A stretch of 64,000 bases of DNA from Streptomyces phaeolivaceus (GTDB taxonomy: Bacteria > Actinomycetota > Actinomycetes > Streptomycetales > Streptomycetaceae), in NCBI RefSeq assembly GCF_009184865.1, contig NZ_CP045096.1, positions 9,920,001 through 9,984,000 on the forward strand, in the 5' to 3' direction. Made by a program: the position numbers and the translations under genes. The notes beneath the pieces are model-generated. The model saw only the letters and a program-made list of their open reading frames with translations. It was not told where the DNA came from and ran no database searches. This document shows positions 56,971-64,000 of this stretch, piece by piece. Each line of letters opens with the position of its first letter. Position 1 is the stretch's first letter.

Positions 56971-57814
56971 TCAGCCGCTGAACGCGGGCGCGTTGTCGTG
57001 TGCCCAGTCGGCGAAGGTGCGGGCGGGGCGGCCGAGCAGGTCTTCCACGGTGCCGGTGGTGGGGCCCGCGCGTCGGGCGTAGTCGGCCAGCGAGCCGAGC
57101 AGACGGTCGGGGACCTCCTCGGGCAGCCCTTGCGCGAGCATGCCCTGGCGTACGCGCTCCGGCGGGAGCTCCTGGAAGGACAGCGCCCGGCCGAGGGCGA
57201 CGCCGATGAGACGCACCTTCTCGACCTGGTCCAGCGACTGCGGCCCGGTCAGCATGTGGATCGCCCCCGGGGGGAACATCGCCGAGGAGCGCGCGCACGG
57301 AGACCGCCGCGATGTCGGCTTCGTGCAGGGGCGAGGTGGCGGCTCGGCCGTACGCGCCGCGCACCACGTCACCGGAGCGGATCTGGGGCGCCCAGGCCAG
57401 CGCGTTGGCCGCGAAGTCGGCCAGACGCAGGACCGTCCAGTCCAGACCGGAACCGCTGACGAGCTCCTCGGCGTGCCGGAACCGCTCGGCGAAACGGGCT
57501 TCCCCCGCCGGATGCTCCACGGTGGTGGCCGACAACAGCACCACACGCCGCACGCCCTGCTTGACGGCGAGCCGCAGGAGTTCGCCGAGTCCCGGACCCG
57601 TCGCGCGCGGGCTGATCTGCAGAGCCTCCACTCCCTCCAGCGCCGCCTCGATCCACCGGGGGCCGAACAGATCGCCGCTGACGGCCCGGACGCCGTCCGG
57701 GAGCGCGGCCGAGCCGGGGCCGCGCGTGACGGCGGCGACGGCGGTGTTCTCCTGCAACAGCTGACTCATCACCTTTCGTCCCACGACGCCGTTGGCTCCG
57801 GTGATCAGGATCAT
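56971..57814 (-). pseudogene. NmrA-like NAD(P)-binding protein, single frameshift
   Basis: From ATG 57814 (GGAG upstream) the frame reads MILITGANGVVGRKVMSQLL and VLLSATTVEHPAGEARFAER, an NmrA/atypical short-chain dehydrogenase. At a C6G5 run (57268-57279) the frame is lost; in the next frame it continues IHMLTGPQSLDQVEKVRLIG and RPARTFADWAHDNAPAFSG to the stop at 56971. Removing one base from the run would restore a 280-residue protein. It may be a true recent mutation, phase variation or an assembly error. Its start overlaps the stop of the SnoaL-like gene by four bases. Confidence 0.8.
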
Positions 57815-58278
57815 GACAGTTCTCCTTCGGTCGATGCCGAGTGTTCGGGCGGTGAGCCCGTGAGCGGGGTGGAGTCGAGGTACCTGACCTCGTAGACGCG
57901 TTCGCTGAACTTCCAGCCGTCGGAGGTGCGTTGATAGCGGTCGTGGTACAGGGCGTGGTTCAGGTGCGAGCTGCCGTCGCGCATCCGGCCGAACTCCTGG
58001 ATGTACGCGCGCCCGACCGCCGTGCCCCCGTCGAGCCGTACGACGCCGCCGTGGACGTGCTGGACGAAGAACTCCCACAGCCCCTGCCCCCACTCGATCC
58101 CCGCGCGGATCTGATCGCGGCCGACGAACTCCTTGTCGACGTGCGGCCATCGCATGACTGCGTCGGGCGTGAACAGCGAGGCCACGCGGTCGAAGTCACG
58201 CATCATCACGGCGTCGGTCACCTCGGCGCGCAACTCCTCGATCTCGAAGCGGTCGACGACGCCGTACTTACCGCTCAT
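57811..58278 (-). CDS. SnoaL-like protein (NTF2 superfamily)
   Basis: 155 residues. The N-terminal helix pair EIEELRAEVTDAVMMRDFDR and LFTPDAVMRWPH, then FVGRDQIRAGIEWGQGLWEF and VGRAYIQEFGRMRDGSSHLN, fit the SnoaL_4 type of NTF2-like domains found in steroid-isomerase or dehydratase-like proteins. The H/D residues in the barrel mouth could be catalytic but no reaction can be assigned. It heads a minus-strand operon with the NmrA-like gene (ATGA overlap) and diverges from the LysR gene, which probably controls it. Confidence 0.85.
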   Translation of the reverse strand: MSGKYGVVDRFEIEELRAEVTDAVMMRDFDRVASLFTPDAVMRWPHVDKEFVGRDQIRAGIEWGQGLWEFFVQHVHGGVVRLDGGTAVGRAYIQEFGRMRDGSSHLNHALYHDRYQRTSDGWKFSERVYEVRYLDSTPLTGSPPEHSASTEGELS

Positions 58279-58364
58279 CGGGTCTCCCTGCCTGGCCGGA
58301 TGTGTGATGTCTTCAGCATCGGCGCAGGTCAGCGGCGGATCAATGGAGAGTCCGTGGGGCTGTC

Positions 58365-58382
58365 CATAACACGGGGGTTATG
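58365..58382. promoter_or_regulatory. LysR-type operator
   Basis: CATAAC-ACGGGG-GTTATG is a perfect 6-6-6 palindrome that fits the T-N11-A LysR rule. It ends one base before the LysR start codon, in the divergent gap with the SnoaL-like gene. Confidence 0.7.
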
Positions 58383-58383
58383 T

Positions 58384-59274
58384 ATGGAGCTACGAGACAT
58401 CGAGATCTTCCTGACCCTGGCCGAGGAACTGCACTTCGGCCGCACCGCCGAACGGCTTCACGTGTCGCAGGCCCGCGTCAGCCAGGCCATCCGCAGACAG
58501 GAACGCCGCCTGGGCGTGGCCCTGTTCGAGCGCACCAGCCGACGCGTGGCCCTGACCCCGGTCGGCCGGCGCCTGCGGGAGGACCTCCAACAGGCCCTCG
58601 ACCTCCTCCACGCGGGACTCGCCCGTGCCCAGGCCGCCGGACCGGGTGCGGACCGGACCCTTCGGCTCGGCGTCTTCGGTCACGCCGGACACGAACTGCG
58701 CCCGCTCGTGGACGCGTTCCGCGCCCGCCACCCCGGCAGCGACGTCCAGTTCGGCGAGATCAACGGCAACGACGCGTTCACCGCCCTGCGCGCCGGAGAG
58801 CACGACGCGCACGTGCTGTGGCTGCCCGTCGCCGAACCGGACCTCACCGTCGGTCCCACCGTGCTCACCGGAGGCCGCGTACTGGCCGTGTCCGAGGACC
58901 ATCCGCTCGCCCGACGCGGCACCGCGTCCCTGGAGGACCTCGCCGACAACCATGTCGTCGACCTCGGCCCCGATGCCCCCGAGTACTGGGTCGCCGCCAT
59001 GGTCCCCACCCGCACCCCGCTCGGCCGGCGCATCCCCCGAGGGCCCGCCGCACGGACCTTCCACGAGATCCTCTCCCTGGTCGCCGCCGGCCGCTGTGTC
59101 CATCCGCTGGGCGAGGTCGCCGCCCGCTACAACAAGCCCCCAGGCATCGTCTTCCTGCCCCTCGACGACGCCCCCACCCTGGAATGGGCGCTCACCTGGC
59201 GCACCGCCACCGACAGCCCCGCCCTCCGCGCACTGGCCCAGACCGCCGCCGACCTCGGCCCCATCGCACTGTGA
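58384..59274 (+). CDS. LysR-family transcriptional regulator
   Basis: 296 residues. The HTH is canonical (ELRDIEIFLTLAEELHFGRT and RLHVSQARVSQAIRRQERRL), followed by the linker helix and a two-lobed effector domain beginning LRLGVFGHAGHELRPLVDAF. It should activate or repress the divergent SnoaL-NmrA-DoxX genes. The perfect palindrome abutting its start codon suggests tight autoregulation. The effector lobe lacks obvious features that name a ligand. Confidence 0.92.
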   Translation: MELRDIEIFLTLAEELHFGRTAERLHVSQARVSQAIRRQERRLGVALFERTSRRVALTPVGRRLREDLQQALDLLHAGLARAQAAGPGADRTLRLGVFGHAGHELRPLVDAFRARHPGSDVQFGEINGNDAFTALRAGEHDAHVLWLPVAEPDLTVGPTVLTGGRVLAVSEDHPLARRGTASLEDLADNHVVDLGPDAPEYWVAAMVPTRTPLGRRIPRGPAARTFHEILSLVAAGRCVHPLGEVAARYNKPPGIVFLPLDDAPTLEWALTWRTATDSPALRALAQTAADLGPIAL

Positions 59275-59299
59275 CATCGGCGACGGGCGACGAATCACC

Positions 59300-59514
59300 G
59301 CGTCCGCGGCACACGGCAGCATCTCGCGGATGGCCTCGGTGGGCAGCCCGGCCGCCAGCATGCCCCGGATACGCGCGACGACATACGGGGCGTCCGGCGC
59401 GTACACGCGGTATCCGCCGCGGTCGCGGTCGGGGCACAACAGCCCCTGCTCGTCGTAGTACCGCAGCAGCCTGGCCGCCACCCCGGTCCGCCGCGACAGT
59501 TCGCCTATCAGCAC
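59300..59514 (-). pseudogene. Truncated MerR-family regulator
   Basis: From ATG 59514 the frame reads MLIGELSRRTGVAARLLRYY and DEQGLLCPDRDRGGYRVYAP, the MerR winged helix, then PYVVARIRGMLAAGLPTEAI. Normal members continue into a coiled coil and effector part to 120 or more residues. Here similarity ends near residue 72 and the frame runs on antisense into the LysR gene. The remaining DNA-binding part could still bind its operator, but dimerisation would be lost. Confidence 0.7.
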
Positions 59515-59539
59515 CGACTCTCCTCACCACGCCTTGGAT

Positions 59540-59568
59540 TTGACCTTCACACCGATGTGATGGGTCAA
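59540..59568. promoter_or_regulatory. Candidate MerR operator
   Basis: An imperfect dyad TTGACC-TTCACA-CCGA-TGTGAT-GGGTCAA lies between the MerR remnant and the hydrolase gene. TTGACC could also be the -35 element of the hydrolase promoter, with the long dyad spacer typical of MerR control. Confidence 0.6.
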
Positions 59569-59578
59569 CGTACGAGGC

Positions 59579-60268
59579 ATGCGTGATTCATTCCCCGCCC
59601 TCGCCACCACCGTCACCGGAACCGGCCCGGGTCTGCTGCTCGCCCATGGCGCCACCGGCAGCATCGAAGGCAACTTCGCGCCGGTCTTGCCCGCCCTCTC
59701 CGCCGCCCACACCGTCGTCGCCCCGGACTACCCCGGCTCGGGGGAGACGCCGGTCGCCGACGCCCCGCTCGACCTCGACGAACTCGCGGACTCGGTCGTC
59801 GACTCCGCCGTACGACGCGGTGTCGGGCGGTTCGCGGTGCTCGGCTTCTCGCTCGGCACGCTGGTCGCGGTGCGCGCCGCCGTACGCCATCCCGAGCGGG
59901 TGACCGCGCTCGTACTGACCGCCGGATTCGCCCGCCCCGACGACCACTTGCTCGGCCTCGTCCCCGACTGGCGGGCCGAGGTGCCCGCCGCGCTCCACCC
60001 GCACATCGACCTGATCCCCTCCCTCGACACCACCGGTGACCTGGCCGAGGTCGCCGTCCCCACGCTGGTCGTCGCGACGACCGCCGACAGCATGGTCCCG
60101 CCCGAGCACTCCCGCGCCCTGGCGGCCGGGATCCCGGGCGCGCGCTACACGGAGATCGACAGCGACCACGTCGTCATGGTCGACCGGCCGGAGGAGTGGC
60201 TGACACCGGTCCTCGGCTTCCTCGACTCCCTGCCCCCTGCGGACGGGACGGAGGCCGTGGGGGAGTGA
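59579..60268 (+). CDS. Alpha/beta hydrolase
   Basis: 229 residues with the complete alpha/beta hydrolase triad pattern: oxyanion segment LLLAHGATGS, nucleophile elbow GFSLG (Ser near residue 91), acid in VVATTADSMVPPEHS, and the terminal His in EIDSDHVVMVDRPEEW. It begins at ATG 59579 after a GAGG-like site. Substrate unknown; many neighbours of MerR-type genes detoxify or hydrolyse esters. Cytoplasmic, no signal peptide. Confidence 0.9.
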   Translation: MRDSFPALATTVTGTGPGLLLAHGATGSIEGNFAPVLPALSAAHTVVAPDYPGSGETPVADAPLDLDELADSVVDSAVRRGVGRFAVLGFSLGTLVAVRAAVRHPERVTALVLTAGFARPDDHLLGLVPDWRAEVPAALHPHIDLIPSLDTTGDLAEVAVPTLVVATTADSMVPPEHSRALAAGIPGARYTEIDSDHVVMVDRPEEWLTPVLGFLDSLPPADGTEAVGE

Positions 60269-60398
60269 TGCCGTCGCCGACCGCCGTGCGGTGGGCCGAC
60301 TTCGGTCGCGGTGCCGGGGCGGGGCGGGACCATGCTGTCGGCCCCGCCCCGCCCCGCCTCCGGCCGACCGCGCAGCGAGCGCCGTGTCGTACTGCCGC

Positions 60399-61688
60399 TC
60401 AAGTCGTCGCGGCCTTGACCGCCGGGTCCGCCAGCCCCGCCGGGATACCCGCGTCCGTCTGACCCGCCTGGTCCGCCCGTCCCACCGCCCGTCCCACCGG
60501 CCGTACCGTCCGGTGGCGGCGGGTCGGCTTGCCCACGGTCGGGTGGGCGACGGCCCAGGCCGCGCCCTTGCAGATGAGTTCCTTGTAGAGCGCGGCGATG
60601 CGGCCGGTGAGGGCCTTGGGCACGGCCTGGTCGTCCGCCGTGACGAACTGGATCAGGCCCTCCTTGCGGCCGAGCGAGATGCACTGCTGGACATAGTGGA
60701 TCGGAATCTTCGGGAGCTGCCGGCCGGTCAGGCGGGCCGCGATGGCGTCGGCGGCCTGCCACGCGGTGGGGACGCCGGAGGCGCACGACATCCGCAGCGG
60801 TTTGTCGCCGGGGCCCCTCACGAAGGCCGCGTCGCCGATGGCGTACACCTCGGGGTGCGAGACCGAGCGCAGGGTTCCGTCGACGACGATCTGACCCGCG
60901 CCGGAGACCTCCAGCGTGCTGGCCTCGGCGATCGGGTGGACGGCGAAGCCCGTGGCCCACACGGTGACCGCGGCCGGGACGGGCGCGCCGTCGGTCAGGA
61001 CACGGTCGGCCTCGACGGCGGTGACGGCGGTGTGCTCGTGCACGGTGATGCCGAGCCCGGCGAAGACCTTCCGCAGATGTCCTCGGCCCTTGTCGGAGAG
61101 CCAGTCGCCGAAGCCACCGCGGGCGACGAGGGCGACGTCCAGGTCCGGGCGGGTCTCGGCGATCTCGGTCGCGGCCTCCAGACCGGTGAGTCCGCCGCCG
61201 ACGATCACCACGGGCGCTCCCGCGTCCAGCCGGGCCAGCCGCTCGCGCAGCCGGAGCGCACCGGGGCGGCCGGAGATCTCGTGGGCGTGCTCGGCGGTGC
61301 CGGGGACGCCCTGGGGGTTCCAGCCGCTGCCGAGGGCGTAGACGAGGGTGTCGTACGCCAGTTCCTGCTCCCCCTCCTGCCCACGTTCCTGTTCCCCGGC
61401 GCCGTGCGTGTCGACGCCGGTGACGGTGACGGTCCTGCGGTCGGCGTCGATACCGGCGACCTTGGCGAGCTTCACCTCGACGCCGGTGCCCGCGAACATG
61501 TCGTCGAAGGGGCGGGGCTTGAGTTCCTGGCCCGTCGCGAGCTGGTGCAGCCGGACGCGTTCGACGAAGTCGGGCTCGGCGTTGACGAGGGTGATGGCGA
61601 CGTCTTCTCGGTGCAGCTGCTTGGCGAGGCGCCCGGCGGCGGTGGCTCCGGTGTAGCCGGCTCCGAGGACGATGATGCGGTGCTGCAT
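60399..61688 (-). CDS. NDH-2-like NAD(P)/FAD-dependent oxidoreductase
   Basis: 429 residues from ATG 61688 (CAGGAG upstream). Two dinucleotide folds are plain: FAD part MQHRIIVLGAGYTGATAAGR and NAD part APVVIVGGGLTGLEAATEIA. The FAD-closing VYAIGDAAFVRG and a type II NADH dehydrogenase-like C-terminal region (WQAADAIAARLTGRQLP) follow. It lies downstream of a sigJ-like ECF41 sigma factor gene on the same strand; ECF41 factors are commonly next to a small oxidoreductase or carboxymuconolactone decarboxylase target gene, so this is probably its target. An upstream GTG at 61736 would add 16 polar residues. Confidence 0.85.
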   Translation of the reverse strand: MQHRIIVLGAGYTGATAAGRLAKQLHREDVAITLVNAEPDFVERVRLHQLATGQELKPRPFDDMFAGTGVEVKLAKVAGIDADRRTVTVTGVDTHGAGEQERGQEGEQELAYDTLVYALGSGWNPQGVPGTAEHAHEISGRPGALRLRERLARLDAGAPVVIVGGGLTGLEAATEIAETRPDLDVALVARGGFGDWLSDKGRGHLRKVFAGLGITVHEHTAVTAVEADRVLTDGAPVPAAVTVWATGFAVHPIAEASTLEVSGAGQIVVDGTLRSVSHPEVYAIGDAAFVRGPGDKPLRMSCASGVPTAWQAADAIAARLTGRQLPKIPIHYVQQCISLGRKEGLIQFVTADDQAVPKALTGRIAALYKELICKGAAWAVAHPTVGKPTRRHRTVRPVGRAVGRADQAGQTDAGIPAGLADPAVKAATT

Positions 61689-61783
61689 TTCCTGCTCCTG
61701 TCTGCGCGGGGTGGACGCTTGCCGTTGCTCTGTCACGCCCCTTGAACCGGGCAGCCCGCGTTTTCCTGACAGGAGGGGAATGT

Positions 61784-61823
61784 GAAGCAGGTCACACCCT
61801 CGCTGGAGGGTGTGACCTGCTTC
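61784..61823. terminator. 40-bp perfect palindrome between sigJ-like and NDH-2-like genes
   Basis: Eighteen bases (GAAGCAGGTCACACCCTC) pair perfectly with their complement around a 4-nt loop. It lies 37 bases after the sigma-factor stop and 95 before the oxidoreductase start. A terminator is likely; an operator is possible. Confidence 0.75.
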
Positions 61824-61860
61824 GGTTGAGGGCGTGGGAAGGCCCTCGCCACGGCGTTCG

Positions 61861-62805
61861 TCAGAAGGCGTGGAACAGGGGTTCCCCGTGCTCGGCGGTC
61901 GCCCACACCCCGGTCGCGCGTTCCAGCTTGTCGGGGTTGACCTGGCTGCGGAACGCGACGATGCCGTCCGCGCCGATCTCCAGGCAGATGATCCCGACGA
62001 CCCGGCCGTCGACGACCGCCAGGATCGCGGGGCCGCCGTTGGCCGTCGAGATGTGGATCTCGGGTGAGCCGCCGACCAGGGACCGCTTGGCCGGGGCCGG
62101 CTTGAACAGACCCCGCATGAACTTCGCGACCGCGAGGGCGCCTTCGAACGCCTTGGCGCGGGCCGGGACCTTCCCGCCGCCGTCGCCGACCGCGATGGCG
62201 TCCGAGGTGAGCAGCTTGATCAGCGGCTCGGTCCTCCCGCTGGTCGCCGCCGCGAGGAACTCCTCGACGATCCGCCGGGCCGTCGCGTCGTCGATCTCCG
62301 TACGGGCCTTGCCCGCCGCCACGTGCTTCTTCGCGCGGTGGAAGATCTGCTGGCTGGCGGACTCGCCGATGTCGAGGATCTCGGCGATCTCCCGGTGCGG
62401 GTAGTCGAAGGCCTCCTTCAGCACGTACACCGCCCGCTCGTTGGGGGTGAGGCGCTCCAGCAGGGTGAGGACCGCGTACGAGACGGATTCGCGCTGTTCG
62501 GCGGTGTCGGCCGGGCCGAGCATCGGGTCGCCGGTGAGCAGTGGCTCGGGCAACCACTGGCCGACGTAGGTCTCCCGGCGTGCGCGGGCCGAGGTGAGCT
62601 GGTTGAGGCAGAGGTTGGTGAGCACCTTCGTCAGCCAGGCCTCGGGCACCTGGATCCGGTCGACGTCGGCCGCCTGCCAGCGCAGGAACGTCTCCTGTAC
62701 GGAGTCCTCCGCCTCGCTCGCCGAGCCGAGGAGACGGTAAGCGATCGCCTCCAACCGGGGCCTCGTCGCCTCGAACCGGTCCACGTCGTGCGTCGTCAGC
62801 GCCAT
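61861..62805 (-). CDS. ECF41-type sigma factor (SigJ-like)
   Basis: 314 residues from ATG 62805. Region 2 (FEATRPRLEAIAYRLLGSAS, EAEDSVQETFLRWQAAD) and region 4 (VLTLLERLTPNERAVYVLKE, HREIAEILDIGESASQQIFH) are complete. A C-terminal SnoaL-like domain of about 110 residues follows (AVGDGGGKVPARAKAFEGAL, GRVVGIICLEIGADGIVAF), as in ECF41 factors, where it modulates activity in place of an anti-sigma factor. It probably directs expression of the downstream oxidoreductase and of itself. An upstream frame extension to 62871 lacks similarity. Confidence 0.92.
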   Translation of the reverse strand: MALTTHDVDRFEATRPRLEAIAYRLLGSASEAEDSVQETFLRWQAADVDRIQVPEAWLTKVLTNLCLNQLTSARARRETYVGQWLPEPLLTGDPMLGPADTAEQRESVSYAVLTLLERLTPNERAVYVLKEAFDYPHREIAEILDIGESASQQIFHRAKKHVAAGKARTEIDDATARRIVEEFLAAATSGRTEPLIKLLTSDAIAVGDGGGKVPARAKAFEGALAVAKFMRGLFKPAPAKRSLVGGSPEIHISTANGGPAILAVVDGRVVGIICLEIGADGIVAFRSQVNPDKLERATGVWATAEHGEPLFHAF

Positions 62806-63034
62806 GCCCCGGATCTTAGTGCGCCCAGCGTCCCAGCGTCGTCCCAAGGCACCCCCGTTTTCACAGGTCAATCGGGGTGGGACGGTCCCGCTGTCCCGGG
62901 GCTGGTGGCGGCTGTTGTCGTCGGGGCGCCGGTGTTCTGGAATCTGGGAACGCCGCAGACGCCATCAGCTGCACGGATACGGATGGCGATGCGCTTCATG
63001 CACCTCATGCACCTCACTCACCAAAGGAACCCAT

Positions 63035-63496
63035 GTGAAGAAGCCCCGTTTGGGCCGTGTGGTCGCGGCCTCGGCCGTGCTGGTCGGCAGTGGCGCCATA
63101 GTCTTCGTCCCCGCGTCGGCGGCCTCGGCCACCGAGGACGACTGCGACGGCATCGCCGTCGTCGGTGTCTTCCGAGCCGTCGAGTCCGGCGCCTCGTTCG
63201 ACTTCAGGGGCCGCCGCGTCGAGCTGCAGAACGAGTCGGCGCTCGACCGCTACAGCCGCGCGGAGATCAAGTCCGGCCGCAAGACCGGCGACCGGCTGTG
63301 GGTCGACCGCAGTTTCCACTCGTTCCCCAACTTCAAGGGCATCGTCACCGACCAGCAGGCGAAGGCCGATGGCTGGAAGATGTGCGGCCCCTACACCGGC
63401 AGCCGCACCCAGTCCGTCTACAACTCCAGCTACGCCGCACGTGCCTGCGGTGAGTTCGACGGCATCACCAAGTGCGGCAAGTGGTGGGTCGACTGA
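63035..63496 (+). CDS. Small secreted protein of unknown function
   Basis: GTG 63035 (AAAGGA upstream) gives 153 residues. The first 30 residues are a Sec signal peptide: basic start KKPRLGR, hydrophobic core VVAASAVLVGSGAIVFV and an Ala-x-Ala-type site near ASAASA. The mature part is about 120 residues with four Cys (DDCDG, KMCGP, ARACGE, TKCGK) that could form two disulfides. I do not recognise the family. It stands alone, with a strong terminator behind it. Note that ATG at 63033 in another frame is followed at once by a stop. Confidence 0.75.
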   Translation: MKKPRLGRVVAASAVLVGSGAIVFVPASAASATEDDCDGIAVVGVFRAVESGASFDFRGRRVELQNESALDRYSRAEIKSGRKTGDRLWVDRSFHSFPNFKGIVTDQQAKADGWKMCGPYTGSRTQSVYNSSYAARACGEFDGITKCGKWWVD

Positions 63497-63502
63497 CATG
63501 TC

Positions 63503-63539
63503 GCGACGGCGGGGCACCGATGCGGTGCCCCGCCGTCGC
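63503..63539. terminator. Strong bidirectional hairpin terminator
   Basis: A perfect 16-bp stem (63503-63518 with 63524-63539) and 5-nt loop lies between the convergent secreted-protein and ankyrin genes. Confidence 0.88.
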
Positions 63540-63545
63540 CATGTC

Positions 63546-63980
63546 CTATGTCGCTCGCCCGCTGCTGGTGGCGCCCCCCGCGATGAGAAGGGCGACGGTC
63601 GCGGGGTGGGGGCCGTTCTCGGCCCAGTCCAGAGGGGACCAGCCTGTGCCGTGATCTTCTTTCACGTTGGGATCGGCGCCGTGCGCCAGCAGTTCACGCA
63701 CGGTCGCGGTGTGCCCCCAGCACGCGGCTGCGCACAACGGCGTACCCTCCGCGCCGATTCCGCTGCTCTCGGTGTCGGGCGAGGCGCCGGCCGCCAGAAG
63801 CAGACGGGCGATCTCGGCTTCCCCGTTCACGGACGCGGCGTACAGCGGGGTGGTGCCCTCGCTGTCGGTTCGCTCGGGGTCCGCCCCCGCCCGCAGTACC
63901 GCCTTCACGGCAGCGGTGTCACCCGCCGGAATCGCGCTGAAGAGGCGCCGGGAGAGCTTCTTGCGCTTCCGCTGTTTCAT
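63546..63980 (-). CDS. Ankyrin-repeat protein
   Basis: 144 residues with about three and a half ankyrin repeats: AVKAVLRAGADPERTDSEGT, TPLYAASVNGEAEIARLLLA, TPLCAAACWGHTATVRELLA and WSPLDWAENGPHPATVALLI. Each has the TPL...A...G...V...LL pattern with beta-hairpin tips. The first 12 residues are very basic (KQRKRKKLSRR), which may bind nucleic acid or acidic partners. No signal peptide or membrane segment. Function is protein binding; partner unknown. Confidence 0.88.
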   Translation of the reverse strand: MKQRKRKKLSRRLFSAIPAGDTAAVKAVLRAGADPERTDSEGTTPLYAASVNGEAEIARLLLAAGASPDTESSGIGAEGTPLCAAACWGHTATVRELLAHGADPNVKEDHGTGWSPLDWAENGPHPATVALLIAGGATSSGRAT

Positions 63981-64000
63981 GAGGGCCGAGGCTAGCGGCT

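Noticed and set aside
61740..61800. ECF41-type promoter (TGTCACA...CGTC) before the oxidoreductase
   Set aside because: Only TGTCAGG was found on the minus strand and no CGTC at the expected distance, so I do not report it as a promoter.

Overview
The window is Streptomyces-like chromosomal DNA: very GC-rich, with strong third-position GC in the flanking genes, GTG starts, and families typical of the genus (HSP90-like protein with a TPR partner, SMI1/KNR4, ECF41 sigma factor, DoxX, PadR, LysR and LacI regulators, GH95 enzyme). The centre, about 5.78-41.6 kb, uses more A/T at third positions and carries a non-ribosomal peptide siderophore gene cluster. Every biosynthetic transcription unit there is preceded by a 19-bp iron box of the DmdR/IdeR type (TTAGGTTAGGCTAACCTAA-like); seven are visible.

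Layout. 0-5.2 kb: end of an unknown gene, an HSP90-family ATPase and a large TPR protein. 5.25-5.77 kb: remnant of a quinone-oxidoreductase-like gene cut off at its 5' end. 5.8-41.5 kb: the siderophore cluster: aryl-acid AMP ligase, FAD aromatic monooxygenase, iron-regulated dapB, fumarate-reductase/TcuA-like flavoprotein, ornithine/lysine N-monooxygenase, MbtH-like protein, aspartate decarboxylase (panD), NRPS1, a siderophore-interacting protein fused to an O-methyltransferase-like domain, and on the opposite strand an aryl carrier protein, a methyltransferase and two ABC half-transporters, then NRPS2 with a terminal thioesterase. Between panD and NRPS1 is a graveyard of IS21 pieces, a decayed siderophore-interacting gene and a FecE-type ATPase scrap. 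41.8-42.04 kb: 5'-truncated TetR gene. 42-64 kb: an ordinary but pseudogene-rich Streptomyces region with an ABC exporter, VOC protein, SARP/IPMDH/lipoprotein remnants, a Tat-exported GH95 enzyme, a Gfo/Idh/MocA-LacI divergent pair, PadR-, LysR- and MerR-linked small operons, a sigJ-like/NDH-2-like pair, a secreted protein and an ankyrin protein.

How the cluster may work. The AMP ligase should load an aromatic acid on the free-standing aryl carrier protein. NRPS1 reads as C*-A(beta-Ala)-T-C-A(Ser)-T-E* and NRPS2 as C*-A(beta-Ala)-T-C-E*-C-A(N-hydroxy-Orn)-T-TE, from hand-read specificity codes. PanD makes the beta-alanine and the N-monooxygenase makes the hydroxylated ornithine. No isochorismate, salicylate or dihydroxybenzoate genes are present. 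Instead there are dapB, two flavoproteins and an AMP ligase with an altered aryl pocket, so the cap may not be salicylate or DHB; a pyridine-2-carboxylate-type cap is a testable guess. The asterisked domains have lost catalytic residues. Export or uptake is probably by the two half-transporters, whose degenerate ATPase motifs are complementary. The cluster appears to sit in the promoter gap of a former divergent oxidoreductase/TetR pair, both of whose 5' ends are gone.
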